DNA of 64,000 nucleotides from Flavobacterium lipolyticum (GTDB lineage Bacteria; Bacteroidota; Bacteroidia; Flavobacteriales; Flavobacteriaceae). A program made the position numbers and the translations under genes. Shown piece by piece: positions 44,918 to 53,146 of the stretch. The stretch covers positions 1,922,001 to 1,986,000 of the forward strand of contig NZ_JAJJMN010000001.1 of NCBI RefSeq assembly GCF_020905335.1, in the 5' to 3' direction. Every line of letters begins with the position of its first letter. Position 1 is the first letter of the stretch. Under the pieces are notes generated by a model that saw only the letters and a program-made list of their open reading frames with translations, made no database searches and was not told the DNA's origin.

Positions 44918-44989
44918 TTAATCATTTTTTACCTTTTCAAATATCACCGCCGTATTACAACCTCCGAATCCGGAAGCTGTTTTTAGGGA
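44918..44989 (-). pseudogene. Duplicated 3'-terminal fragment of the ketosynthase gene
   Basis: Translated on the minus strand, 44986 to 44918 gives LKTASGFGGCNTAVIFEKVK plus Asn-Asp and a stop. This is nearly identical to the last 20 residues of the intact KS gene ending at 45961 (same segment with Ile-Val swapped). The nucleotide match between the two copies is about 84% over about 60 bases by eye. No start or upstream KS sequence is attached: the 266-residue gene ends 6 bases before this fragment. Confidence 0.85.
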
Positions 44990-44994
44990 ATATA

Positions 44995-45795
44995 TTATCC
45001 TATTTCTTTTACTATGCTATTATATGTTTGTTCAATATCTGTCCAATTTGTTTTATTAACTGATTCTTGTTTTAGCATTTTGAATGCATTCCAAAAATCT
45101 TCTTTTCTTTCTTGATGTTCTTCAACTAACCTTTTTTTATCAATATGTATATTTTTAAAATCTTTAGATAATGCTAATTCAATTTGGTTGTCCATTTTAT
45201 TAAAAAAATCTTCTCCGAACAATTTAATTTCATTCACAAAATCATGGTAGTTCATTTCGCAGAAGCCATCTTTCACTGTCCATAAACTTATACCATTTTC
45301 TAAAGTATATTCAGCTTCCCAAATAATTTTTATTTGATCATTTTTTCTGAAGAAAAATAAATTCGGACCACCAATTAAGTGTGCTGAATCTAATGTTCTC
45401 TCATTAATCCACGAAAGTAATTTATAATATTCATCAAAATAAAAATCAGTATTCTCATTTTCATCTGTATCATGAATACTAAACCAATTTTCTGATTCAG
45501 TTTTAAACTTTTCTAAATCTTCAGTTAAAGAGTAAAATTTTTCAGGAATGCTTTCATTTATTTTTCCAAAAAGGTTAGTAAAATCCTCAATGAATCTGAC
45601 CAAATAATACTCATTATATGATGTTGATTTATTTCCAAAATAATAAATTGCTTCATCAGAATACTCGTAAATTATCTCATTTTCGAAATCAAGCCATAAC
45701 TCTCCATCTGTTAGCCAAAACCAACTTAAACGTTGATTTGGTTCTTGACCAATAGGAACTATTTCATCAATATATTTTAATTTGAAATTTATCAT
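44995..45795 (-). CDS. DUF5984-like protein inserted inside the pigment operon (266 aa)
   Basis: A soluble, acidic, aromatic-rich protein without signal or membrane segment: IDEIVPIGQEPNQRLSWFWLTDGELWLDFENEIIYEYSDE opens it. The W-x-LTDG segment resembles DUF5984 proteins, a family often found in contact-dependent toxin/immunity settings; I rate this family call as moderate. It is unlike every neighbour in the polyketide-type cluster, is very AT-rich, and is bounded by a duplicated KS end and a set of hairpins, all pointing to an inserted gene. Confidence 0.7.
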   Translation of the reverse strand: MINFKLKYIDEIVPIGQEPNQRLSWFWLTDGELWLDFENEIIYEYSDEAIYYFGNKSTSYNEYYLVRFIEDFTNLFGKINESIPEKFYSLTEDLEKFKTESENWFSIHDTDENENTDFYFDEYYKLLSWINERTLDSAHLIGGPNLFFFRKNDQIKIIWEAEYTLENGISLWTVKDGFCEMNYHDFVNEIKLFGEDFFNKMDNQIELALSKDFKNIHIDKKRLVEEHQERKEDFWNAFKMLKQESVNKTNWTDIEQTYNSIVKEIG

Positions 45796-45858
45796 TTTTA
45801 GAATTTAGATATAAATGACAATCATTTTTTTTCGATTTTCTATGAATTTTAAATATTG

Positions 45859-45959
45859 AACTTGTAAATTTTCTTTACAAGTTGGATCTTGAACTCTCAA
45901 GATTTCCTTGTTAGTTGGACTTTACTTTTGAACTGTTCGGAATTTCCGAATAGTTCAAA
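45859..45959. repeat. Three consecutive hairpins between the KS stop and the inserted gene
   Basis: AACTTGTAAA / TTTACAAGTT (45859-45868, 45874-45883, 5-base loop); ATCTTGA / TCAAGAT (45886-45892, 45897-45903, 4-base loop); TTTGAACTGTTCGGAA / TTCCGAATAGTTCAAA (45927-45942, 45944-45959, one G-T pair). The last ends 1 base from the KS stop codon. No long T-run follows on the minus strand, so simple termination is not the only reading. Confidence 0.8.
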
Positions 45960-45960
45960 T

Positions 45961-47100
45961 TTATTTTACTTTCTCAAAAACAATCGCCGTATTACAACCT
46001 CCAAATCCGGAAGCTGTTTTCAGGAAAAAATCAATTGTCTTTTCTTCCTTTTTCTCAATAACATTTATTGGTTCGCTAACCCCAATTTCATCAAAACCTT
46101 TTGATTCAAAAAGCTTATTTTGATTGGCAGATTCAATGGCAATTACGGTTTCTAACAATCCCGAAGCGCCTAAGGTATGACCGTAAAATCCTTTCAGACT
46201 ATTGACAGGAACATTTTGCAGACCTAAACGGTTTAGGGCAATGGCTTCCATTTCGTCGTTGAAAGGCGTTGCGGTTCCGTGTGCTGAAATATAATCGATT
46301 TTTGCAGCTTCAATTTGAGCTTCTTTCAAAGCATTTTGAATACTTCTGAACAAACCTTCACCGGTTCTCGATGGACCCGAAATATGATTGGCATCGTTTA
46401 TCGAACTGTCTCCGATAACTTTTATTTTGGCATTTGCAGTTTCGGCGGTAACTAACACTGCGGCTGTCGCTTCTCCCAAACTTACACCGGTTCTGTTTTT
46501 AGAATACGGTTTGCATGGTAAATCGCTCATAGCCTGAAATGCATTAAAACCGGACAAAACAAATTCTGAAACTTCGTCACCCGCCACAACAAAAGCATGG
46601 TCATAAAGACCTGACTGAATCATTCTTTTGGCAACAGAAATGGCTAAAATTCCGGATACACAGGCATTCGAAACCACAATGGGCGGTGTTTGAAATCCGA
46701 AAAAAACGGCAACATTTTTTGCCAAAACATCTAAATGTGCATTAGTAAAACTGTCAACAGAATCATTTTTTAAAGCCGTTACATTTCCTTTGGTTGTCGA
46801 AAGGATAAAGGCTGCTTTGGAATTTAGTTCAACTCCCGAGTTTTTGATAATCGGTTCTAAAGCCAAAATCATCATTTTCTCTAAACGGGAGTATTTTGTT
46901 TCTGTACTTATTTTTGCGAAGGCACTGTTTATTTTTTCATCAGAAATAATAGAAGCATAAAATGAATTGGGCATTAAAGAAATATCATTTTGAATCTGAA
47001 TACCGGAATCTCCTCGAAGAATTGCTTCAACGTTTGATTCGACATCAAAACCTAATGATGTGATGCAGTTGGTTTGCGTGATGTATATTTCTCTTAACAT
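45961..47100 (-). CDS. Beta-ketoacyl-ACP synthase
   Basis: A 379-residue KS with intact catalytic residues: VSNACVSGILAIS (Cys), SAHGTATPFND (His), KGFYGHTLGASGLLE (His) and the C-terminal KTASGFGGCNTA loop. An aryl polyene/flexirubin condensing enzyme. The 3' ~60 bases are duplicated about 1 kb downstream on the other side of an inserted gene, so its C-terminus may have been replaced by an incoming copy. Confidence 0.93.
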   Translation of the reverse strand: MLREIYITQTNCITSLGFDVESNVEAILRGDSGIQIQNDISLMPNSFYASIISDEKINSAFAKISTETKYSRLEKMMILALEPIIKNSGVELNSKAAFILSTTKGNVTALKNDSVDSFTNAHLDVLAKNVAVFFGFQTPPIVVSNACVSGILAISVAKRMIQSGLYDHAFVVAGDEVSEFVLSGFNAFQAMSDLPCKPYSKNRTGVSLGEATAAVLVTAETANAKIKVIGDSSINDANHISGPSRTGEGLFRSIQNALKEAQIEAAKIDYISAHGTATPFNDEMEAIALNRLGLQNVPVNSLKGFYGHTLGASGLLETVIAIESANQNKLFESKGFDEIGVSEPINVIEKKEEKTIDFFLKTASGFGGCNTAIVFEKVK

Positions 47101-47200
47101 TTTATGATTTTAATTTCGTGAAATTTTTGCTCGCAGATTTGGCAGATTGAGCAGATTCCGATTTTAATTTTTTCTAATTCGTGAATTCGTGGCTAAAACT
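47101..47200. repeat. Spacer with AATTCGTGGC and GCAGATT words
   Basis: TTTCGTGAAATTT, CGCAGATTTGGCAGATTGAGCAGATT and CTAATTCGTGAATTCGTGGC are variants of words found at 36.0, 40.7 and 44.9 kb. No gene is present. Confidence 0.5.
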
Positions 47201-47650
47201 TTACTTTAATAACCCCACTTTTCGTTTCCATTCTTCGTAAAAAGGAGGATTGGTCAGCATTAGATTTCCTTCCTGATCTAAAAAAACCTGAACGGTTTCT
47301 CCGGTGCAGGCCACTTCACCTTTATCGTCCAGTATTCTGAAACGATAGATCATTTTGGCAGCGGGTGTGTCAATTACCGTAGTTTCTATGGTTACCACAT
47401 CGCCATAACGCAAAGACAATTTGTGTTCGCATTTTGATTTTACGATTGGGGTGGTGTAGCCTGTTTTGGCAATGTCCAAATAAGTAAGTCCGTGTTGTCG
47501 ACCAAAAGCTTCACGTCCGTCTTCAAAATAGGTGATATAATTGCCGTGCCACACGATTCCAAGCGGATCCGTTTCGTTAAAACGAATTCTGATTTCATGT
47601 GAAACGGTTAGTTCGGTTGCTTCGTTAAACTGTTCTTTTCTTTTTGTCAT
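47201..47650 (-). CDS. 4-Hydroxybenzoyl-CoA thioesterase-type hotdog enzyme
   Basis: Start at the ATG at 47650 (MTKRKEQFNEA) is preferred to 47662. The 149-residue hotdog domain has IRFNETDPLGIVWHGNYITYFEDGREAFG, matching the 4HBT motif with the catalytic Asp (DPLGIVWHGNY). It would release an aryl or acyl group from CoA or ACP. It overlaps the end of the ABC permease gene by 26 bases. Confidence 0.87.
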   Translation of the reverse strand: MTKRKEQFNEATELTVSHEIRIRFNETDPLGIVWHGNYITYFEDGREAFGRQHGLTYLDIAKTGYTTPIVKSKCEHKLSLRYGDVVTIETTVIDTPAAKMIYRFRILDDKGEVACTGETVQVFLDQEGNLMLTNPPFYEEWKRKVGLLK

Positions 47651-48914
47651 AGAATAATGCAATGGATGTTGTGATAATAAAGAACAAAAATAACAAACTT
47701 ATTTTTGGGATGATTTCAAGGAAAGATACGTTGCGAAGTAAAACATCATAGAAAGCTTCTAATCCCCAGTTCATAGGTGATGATTTAGCAATAAGCTGCA
47801 TGATGCCGGGCATTGCAAAAACGGGAACCCAGATTCCGCCAATCGCTGCCAGGATAATAACACTTGTTGCACCAAAAGGAGCCGATTGTTCCTGCGTGCT
47901 TGCGACCGTTCCCAATAAAATTCCGAAACCAATAGCCGCGAAACCTGAAAATAAGGCTACAACACTCATTAAAAATAAATGGCCTTCAATATTTAAAGAA
48001 GGTAAACCAATATGTGGAAACAAAAAGACTGCGACCGCCACCATCATGTAAAACTGTATCATACAAATGACAGAGTAGGTGATGGTTTTACCAATTATAA
48101 CCACAATATTAGAAACCGGATTGGTCAATAAACGAACAAAGGTTCCCTGTGATTTTTCTTTTACAATATTGATAGATAAAGGAATTACAATAAAGAATAT
48201 AGCAAAAAGGGTCCAGGCCGGAACATTATGCTGCACGGAGTTTGGACGCACTTCTTTGTTGTTTATTTTTGGAATAATTTCTTTAAAGGTGATGAAACTT
48301 TTTTGTTCAAATTCGGCATTTCCTTCTCCCAGCTGATTTTGAAAAGTGGTATAAATAGACTTGGTTTCGATCTGTGAAATCATCTTATCGATGGAACTCA
48401 TCACGGCATTCTTGAAGCTCATTTGAACCGCAGGATCAAAATACAATTTAACTTCTTTTTCTTTAATTACTTTCGGTTTTTTGGCTTGAGCCGAAGTATC
48501 TGTTTCTGTTAGCCCCATTTTGCTCACAATGTTTTCGACATTCTGATCAATTTTGGTTTGCAGATCAACACTTAGTTTTTCCGGAATTACAATGGCCAGC
48601 TGAAACTTTCCTTTGTAAACGGCTTCCCTGGCAATTTCTTCCGTAATGGGTTTATGATCAATTTGTGTGACCACACTAAAAAGCTGACTTTTCTCCAGAT
48701 TATCAAAAACGGTTTTAGACACTGAACCTTTATCGTTATCAACCAGTAAAATCTGAATTTTGGTATCGCTAACGGTTTTGAAAGTACTGTCCTGAATCAA
48801 GGTTACGGTAATCACCAAAACCAAAGGCATGATGAATAAAATGATCAAACCGCCCAGATCTCGTTTGAGCAGGAGAAATTCTTTTACGACCGACATCCAA
48901 ATTTTATATACCAT
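47625..48914 (-). CDS. ABC-2 type transporter permease
   Basis: A 429-residue membrane protein: one N-terminal helix (about residues 20-40), a periplasmic domain of about 180 residues, and five C-terminal helices (about 240-425). This is the Ccm/YhhJ-like exporter architecture. With the ATPase gene just upstream (11-base overlap) it would export pigment or lipid from the inner membrane. Confidence 0.88.
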   Translation of the reverse strand: MVYKIWMSVVKEFLLLKRDLGGLIILFIMPLVLVITVTLIQDSTFKTVSDTKIQILLVDNDKGSVSKTVFDNLEKSQLFSVVTQIDHKPITEEIAREAVYKGKFQLAIVIPEKLSVDLQTKIDQNVENIVSKMGLTETDTSAQAKKPKVIKEKEVKLYFDPAVQMSFKNAVMSSIDKMISQIETKSIYTTFQNQLGEGNAEFEQKSFITFKEIIPKINNKEVRPNSVQHNVPAWTLFAIFFIVIPLSINIVKEKSQGTFVRLLTNPVSNIVVIIGKTITYSVICMIQFYMMVAVAVFLFPHIGLPSLNIEGHLFLMSVVALFSGFAAIGFGILLGTVASTQEQSAPFGATSVIILAAIGGIWVPVFAMPGIMQLIAKSSPMNWGLEAFYDVLLRNVSFLEIIPKISLLFLFFIITTSIALFYDKKKRTV

Positions 48915-49656
48915 CTCTAAAGTCTTTACCGGTTAATGAAATAAAAACTTCTTCAAGATTACGAGCTTCTTCAGTAGAAGCAATTAGGCTCGAAGGTGTA
49001 CCTTGGGCATAAATTCTGCCGCGGTCTAAAATGGCAATATGAGTACAGAAATCTTCCGCTTCTGCTAAATGGTGTGAGGTATAGATAATGGTGGTTCCGT
49101 TTTGATTTAAGAATTTTAAATAGTCTATGATGGCATTTTTCGATTGAACGTCAACACCCACGGTTGGTTCGTCTAAAAACAAAACTTTGGGATTGTGTAA
49201 AATTCCGGCAATCAAATTGACTCTGCGCTTCATACCGCCTGAGAAAGTCTCAATACGCTTGTCGGCAAATTTTAATAATCCTAAAAGATCTAAGGTTTCA
49301 ATGACCTTGTCTTTTAGATAATTGCCTTTTAGTCCGTACATGCTTCCAAAATAATGTAAATTTTCCCGGGCTGTTAGGGTAGGGTATAAAGCATACTCCT
49401 GAGGGACAACGCCAATTATTTTTTTGATTTTGGAGGAATGATGGGTATAATTCAGACTATCAATAGTGAAATGTCCTGAAGTTGGTTTGATCAGTCCGCA
49501 AAGCATGGAGATTAAAGTGGTTTTTCCGGCACCATTAGGCCCCAATAACCCAAAAATCTGACCTTGATTAATCTCCAGCGAAACATCGTTCAAAGAATAC
49601 AGATCTGCATTTTTGTACTTTTTCGAAAGGGATTCTATTTTTATTATGGATTGCAA
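48904..49656 (-). CDS. ABC transporter ATP-binding protein
   Basis: A 250-residue ATPase with Walker A GPNGAGKTT (about residues 39-47), signature FSGGMKRR, Walker B VLFLDEPTVGVD and H-loop TSHHLAEAE. This is the DrrA/NatA-type exporter ATPase. It pairs with the ABC-2 permease immediately downstream. Confidence 0.92.
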   Translation of the reverse strand: MQSIIKIESLSKKYKNADLYSLNDVSLEINQGQIFGLLGPNGAGKTTLISMLCGLIKPTSGHFTIDSLNYTHHSSKIKKIIGVVPQEYALYPTLTARENLHYFGSMYGLKGNYLKDKVIETLDLLGLLKFADKRIETFSGGMKRRVNLIAGILHNPKVLFLDEPTVGVDVQSKNAIIDYLKFLNQNGTTIIYTSHHLAEAEDFCTHIAILDRGRIYAQGTPSSLIASTEEARNLEEVFISLTGKDFRDGI

Positions 49657-49663
49657 AATATTC

Positions 49664-50662
49664 TTAGCTAATAGCTTTTTTTAGTTTTTTGAAAAAGATT
49701 TCTTCACGATTGGCAATGTCCAGTAGTTCATCGGCAATTGTATTGTAGGCATCTTCTTTGGCGCTTCTGTTTTTGTAAATTCTTGAGGCTTCAACGGCAA
49801 AATCACGCCATGAATCACCGATTTGTGTCATCTCTTTTGAAAGGGATTTTAATTCTTCATTGTTCAGAATAACTGAAGCTTCCTGTAAAAAAGCGGCATA
49901 AATAAATCGGAAACCTCCGCCTCCTGTACCTATTTCTTCCTGCATACGAACCATTTGTGCCAAATAGTGATTGGCTTTTTTAGTACCGTGTTTTACAGGC
50001 CATTTTCGGATTTGTTTGGAAACAAATTTGATTCCGCGGACACCCACAATAGGCATTGGTGCCAACATATCGCGGCAGGTATTTTTGATTCCTTTTATAA
50101 TGGCGCTTTTTAAATCAACGTCCTTCGGAATTTGAATCGGATAGTACATTTGTCCTCTTGGTGCAAAAGCTCCTTTGGCAAAACGGACCTTGTCCAGTTC
50201 GTCATGTGTCAGGGTGGTAACGGTTTCCATTACAGGATCACTCACCAGATAATCGGTTTCGGTTTTTCCGTAAACCACTAAATTGTGTGCGTTAAAATGA
50301 AAGCGGTATTCATCAGGGAAATAACTCAAATGGTACACGCCAACTTGTAATCCGGTTGGAATATTATTTTTTAAATTTTCATCTAAGGCCTTGTTGGCAT
50401 TTATTACAGAGGAAAATTTTTGTCTTTTTATTTTTAAGTTTAAACGGCTCGCCAGTTTGTTAAAAATCTGTCCAGGCAAAGTTCTGTAACTAATGGCCGG
50501 AGCGTGATTGACTTTTATAAACGGCAGGTATACGAAGAAAAGTCCGGAGCCAATACCAAAAACCATTGGTTCACTGATATTCAGTCCGTTGTTTTTTAAC
50601 AAATTCGAAGCTACTCCATTTTCGCAATGAGCAGATTGATGATGTGTAAAATTAGTTTGCAT
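49664..50662 (-). CDS. BtrH-like papain-fold acyltransferase
   Basis: A 332-residue protein whose N-terminal ~135 residues match the BtrH N-terminal domain (HCENGVASNLLKNNGL with candidate nucleophile Cys13, then FHFNAHNLVVYGKT with a candidate His). The C-terminal part is of the DUF4872 type. BtrH moves an acyl group from ACP to an amine in butirosin synthesis. Here an ester- or amide-forming role with polyene-ACP is inferred. The start ATG overlaps the stop of the preceding gene (TAATG). Confidence 0.78.
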   Translation of the reverse strand: MQTNFTHHQSAHCENGVASNLLKNNGLNISEPMVFGIGSGLFFVYLPFIKVNHAPAISYRTLPGQIFNKLASRLNLKIKRQKFSSVINANKALDENLKNNIPTGLQVGVYHLSYFPDEYRFHFNAHNLVVYGKTETDYLVSDPVMETVTTLTHDELDKVRFAKGAFAPRGQMYYPIQIPKDVDLKSAIIKGIKNTCRDMLAPMPIVGVRGIKFVSKQIRKWPVKHGTKKANHYLAQMVRMQEEIGTGGGGFRFIYAAFLQEASVILNNEELKSLSKEMTQIGDSWRDFAVEASRIYKNRSAKEDAYNTIADELLDIANREEIFFKKLKKAIS

Positions 50663-51066
50663 TACGCGGTTTTAATATTTTTTAATTCAGCTATTGAAAT
50701 TTCAAAAGCATCGGCATATTTCTGTAAAGTAGTGTTGCTCAATTGGGCAAAAACAGAGGGTTTAAAATGTCTTTTTACACGCCATTTCCACATTCCAACA
50801 TAACTGGAAAGAATGGTGAGATCCATTTTATTAAGTTCCATATAATAACAAATCGGACTTACTTCACCTATTTCTACCTGTTGTTTTGCTTCGGCAATTC
50901 GTTCGTTTATGTCATCGATCGAATTGGATAGTGCAATGGTTTTAGGTTCCCAACCAGTACTTAAAGTTGTGGTATAGTCACCATTTTCATCGGTGGCGTA
51001 AAGCAGTTCTTTGAGATTATTTTTGGTTAAATTGCCGTTGTCTTGTGGTACTTTTTCTTTTTCCAT
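50662..51066 (-). CDS. Hypothetical protein coupled to the BtrH-like gene (134 aa)
   Basis: A cytosolic, mainly helical protein. The C-terminal LSNTTLQKYADAFEISIAELKNIK looks like the last helices of an Xre-type helix-turn-helix, although the DNA-binding helix pair is not clear. The middle (EVSPICYYMELNKMDLTILSSYVGMWKWRVKRHF) has a conserved look but no known motif. The TAATG junction with the BtrH-like gene implies joint translation, so it could be a partner protein rather than a regulator. Confidence 0.6.
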   Translation of the reverse strand: MEKEKVPQDNGNLTKNNLKELLYATDENGDYTTTLSTGWEPKTIALSNSIDDINERIAEAKQQVEIGEVSPICYYMELNKMDLTILSSYVGMWKWRVKRHFKPSVFAQLSNTTLQKYADAFEISIAELKNIKTA

Positions 51067-51089
51067 GGCCTTTATATTTTCGGGAGAAG

Positions 51090-51554
51090 TTATGAAATAG
51101 CCGAAATCGTTTGTTGGATGAACAGATTAATTTCGCATTCTAAAAGTATTTTGTCATCAACTAAACTTTCGCAACTCATGGTGCATAAAGTATAATCGTC
51201 ACCCGCAAATTTTGAAACTAAATTTGCTTTGGTAATAATGGTGTCATTAACTTTTGGCAGCGCATGTATTTTCAGATTCTTTATGGCGCTGATGAAACCA
51301 ATTACATTTACGTTTTCATTTTCTGTCCCGTCATCGTCAAAAAAATATTTTTTGCCTACAATTGAGGAACAGGTTTGTGCGGTGTTTTCGATGAGTCCGG
51401 CTTCAATAAAAATGTTGTTGTCAACAAAAATATTGTCTTCACGGATCAAAAAGGTGGTTTCTACAAAACTGGAATTTATATCCAAAATTAAATCCACCAT
51501 AAGCAGTGGCGCTCGGTGGGGCAGATAGTTTTGTATGTCGACTCCGGTTTTCAT
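51090..51554 (-). CDS. ApeP-like hotdog protein A (atypical dehydratase)
   Basis: A 154-residue hotdog domain protein: YLPHRAPLLMVDLIL is the FabZ-like opening, but the catalytic GHFPG His segment is absent, replaced by IREDNIFVDNNIFIEAGLIENTAQ. The proteobacterial aryl polyene dehydratase ApeP also lacks the FabZ His. It lies 11 bases after a clear paralogue (51566-51997), suggesting a heterodimeric 3-hydroxyacyl-ACP dehydratase. Confidence 0.77.
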   Translation of the reverse strand: MKTGVDIQNYLPHRAPLLMVDLILDINSSFVETTFLIREDNIFVDNNIFIEAGLIENTAQTCSSIVGKKYFFDDDGTENENVNVIGFISAIKNLKIHALPKVNDTIITKANLVSKFAGDDYTLCTMSCESLVDDKILLECEINLFIQQTISAIS

Positions 51555-51565
51555 TCCTATTTATA

Positions 51566-51997
51566 TTATTTGGCTAAAACGGTCTTCATTTGTCCGTTCG
51601 CAATTTCTTCATTATTCAGATACGTTACGATGTCTACCAGAGTAATTCCGGCAAACTCCTGTAAAATAGTTATGGTCGATTGAATTGAGTCGTTGACTTT
51701 GGGTAACTTTTTTATTTCAATTTCTTTGATCGATCCAATGTAGCCTGTTGGGGCTGTTTCGTTTTTTAGGAAAAATTGATAACCTGTGTGCAAAGCCACA
51801 GATTGCGCCATATGCTCGATTAAACCCGCTTCTAAAAAGGTATCGTTGTCGGAAAAAATATTATCGTTTTCAATTTTTAATCCCGCAACCAATGAGGTCT
51901 CAGTAAACGAATACATTTTATCAACCATAACAAAAGGAAACTTTTGAGGCAATAAATTTTCGACAGCGTTTTTTTCTAAAAGTAAAGTGGTTTCCAT
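51566..51997 (-). CDS. ApeP-like hotdog protein B (atypical dehydratase)
   Basis: The frame extends to 52165 inside darB, but the ATG at 51997 (METTLLLEKNAVENLLPQKFPFVMVDKM), fused to the darB stop as TAATG, is the natural start. The 143-residue protein is a paralogue of the next gene: LPQKFPFVMVD, KIENDNIFSDNDTFLEAGLIEHMAQS. It too lacks the GHFPG His, but has EHMAQ with a His and Glu near the expected site. Likely the second half of a polyene dehydratase. Confidence 0.77.
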   Translation of the reverse strand: METTLLLEKNAVENLLPQKFPFVMVDKMYSFTETSLVAGLKIENDNIFSDNDTFLEAGLIEHMAQSVALHTGYQFFLKNETAPTGYIGSIKEIEIKKLPKVNDSIQSTITILQEFAGITLVDIVTYLNNEEIANGQMKTVLAK

Positions 51998-53130
51998 TAG
52001 CAAACAGTTAAATAAGCATACGCAAAAGAGAATCTTCCGCTTTCCGGAACAGATAATAAAATACGTTCTCCTTTTTTCAAATTTCCTGAATTCATTAATT
52101 CTTCCAAAGCTAAGTAAATAGAGGCAGAGCCAACATTTCCAACTCTTGAAAGATTCATGAACCATTTTTCATCGGCCATACCGATTCCTTTTTCATTCAG
52201 TCCTTTTTTTAGTCCTTCCACAAAAAAGTTTGAAGAAACGTGAGGGATAAAATAATCGACATGATCTGATGTGATCTTGTTTTTATCCATAGCATCTTTC
52301 ATACTTTCTGCTCCTTTGGAAAGAATAAACTCGTCCAGTAATTTCACATCTTGTTTGATGGCAAAAACCGATTCGTTTAACCATTGTTCCGGTGCATAAT
52401 CGCTCCAGGCTTTGATCTCACCATTTTCTAATTTATCACCACCGGCATACATACAGGTTTCTAATTCGTAAGCATACGAAAAGGCTTCCATCCACTCAAT
52501 TTTTAAAGAGATCGCTCCTTTTGGTTGATTTTCTAATAAAAACGCTCCTGCACCATCAGATAACATCCAGCGTAAAAAATCTTTTTTGAAGGCAATGATG
52601 GGCTGTTCTTCCAGATTTTTCAAATTAGCCGCTTCGTGGTTGTACATTTGGGCATTGAGCCAGGTCGAAACTTTTTCAGATCCCGTACAAATGGCATTTT
52701 TAGAGTTTCCGGATTTTACAGACAGGAAACCAAATTTTAAAGAATTCATACCTGCACAGCAAACTCCTGTTGAAGAATTTAGTTCTACAGATTTGTTTTT
52801 CAATAAACCATGTACCATCGCAGCATGCGAAGGAAGGAAGATATCAGGTGTTGAGGTTCCGCAGGAAAGGACTTCAAGATCCAGTGCTGTAAAGTTTTCA
52901 TCAAACAATTGCAGAATTGCATTTCGGGTTAACTCGGCGTTGTTATGCGTGCTTTTCCCGGACTTATCTATTGCGTAATAACGAGTTGTGATTTTATTAT
53001 TGCGCAAAATAATACGTCTTGCTTTAGAGGCAGCATCATTAATGAGGCCTAAATAACTTTCCATCTCATCATTAGAAATGGCTTCATTTGGCAAATACTT
53101 TGCGGCTTTGGTAATATATACTTCAAACAT
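51997..53130 (-). CDS. darB: DarB, ketosynthase III-like dialkylresorcinol cyclising enzyme
   Basis: A 377-residue KAS III-fold enzyme. The catalytic residues are Cys125 in TGVCCAGMNSL, His in YFIPHVSS and Asn in RVGNVGSAS. It lies 16 bases after DarA, the known darA-darB order. By analogy to characterised systems DarB condenses a beta-ketoacyl-ACP with an enoyl-ACP to a cyclohexanedione carboxylate that DarA aromatises to a dialkylresorcinol, the second half of flexirubin. Confidence 0.92.
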   Translation of the reverse strand: MFEVYITKAAKYLPNEAISNDEMESYLGLINDAASKARRIILRNNKITTRYYAIDKSGKSTHNNAELTRNAILQLFDENFTALDLEVLSCGTSTPDIFLPSHAAMVHGLLKNKSVELNSSTGVCCAGMNSLKFGFLSVKSGNSKNAICTGSEKVSTWLNAQMYNHEAANLKNLEEQPIIAFKKDFLRWMLSDGAGAFLLENQPKGAISLKIEWMEAFSYAYELETCMYAGGDKLENGEIKAWSDYAPEQWLNESVFAIKQDVKLLDEFILSKGAESMKDAMDKNKITSDHVDYFIPHVSSNFFVEGLKKGLNEKGIGMADEKWFMNLSRVGNVGSASIYLALEELMNSGNLKKGERILLSVPESGRFSFAYAYLTVC

Positions 53131-53146
53131 AATCTAATTTCGTCTT

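Noticed and set aside
44995..45795. Insertion sequence or transposase as the reason for the KS duplication
   Set aside because: The inserted protein has no transposase or integrase motif, and there are no terminal inverted repeats or short target-site duplications at both ends; the flanking repeat is about 60 bases of coding sequence.
51998..52165. N-terminal extension of hotdog protein B into darB
   Set aside because: The extension is Cys/Arg/Phe-rich, antifamily in character and overlaps conserved darB codons; the TAATG junction at 51997 explains the start.
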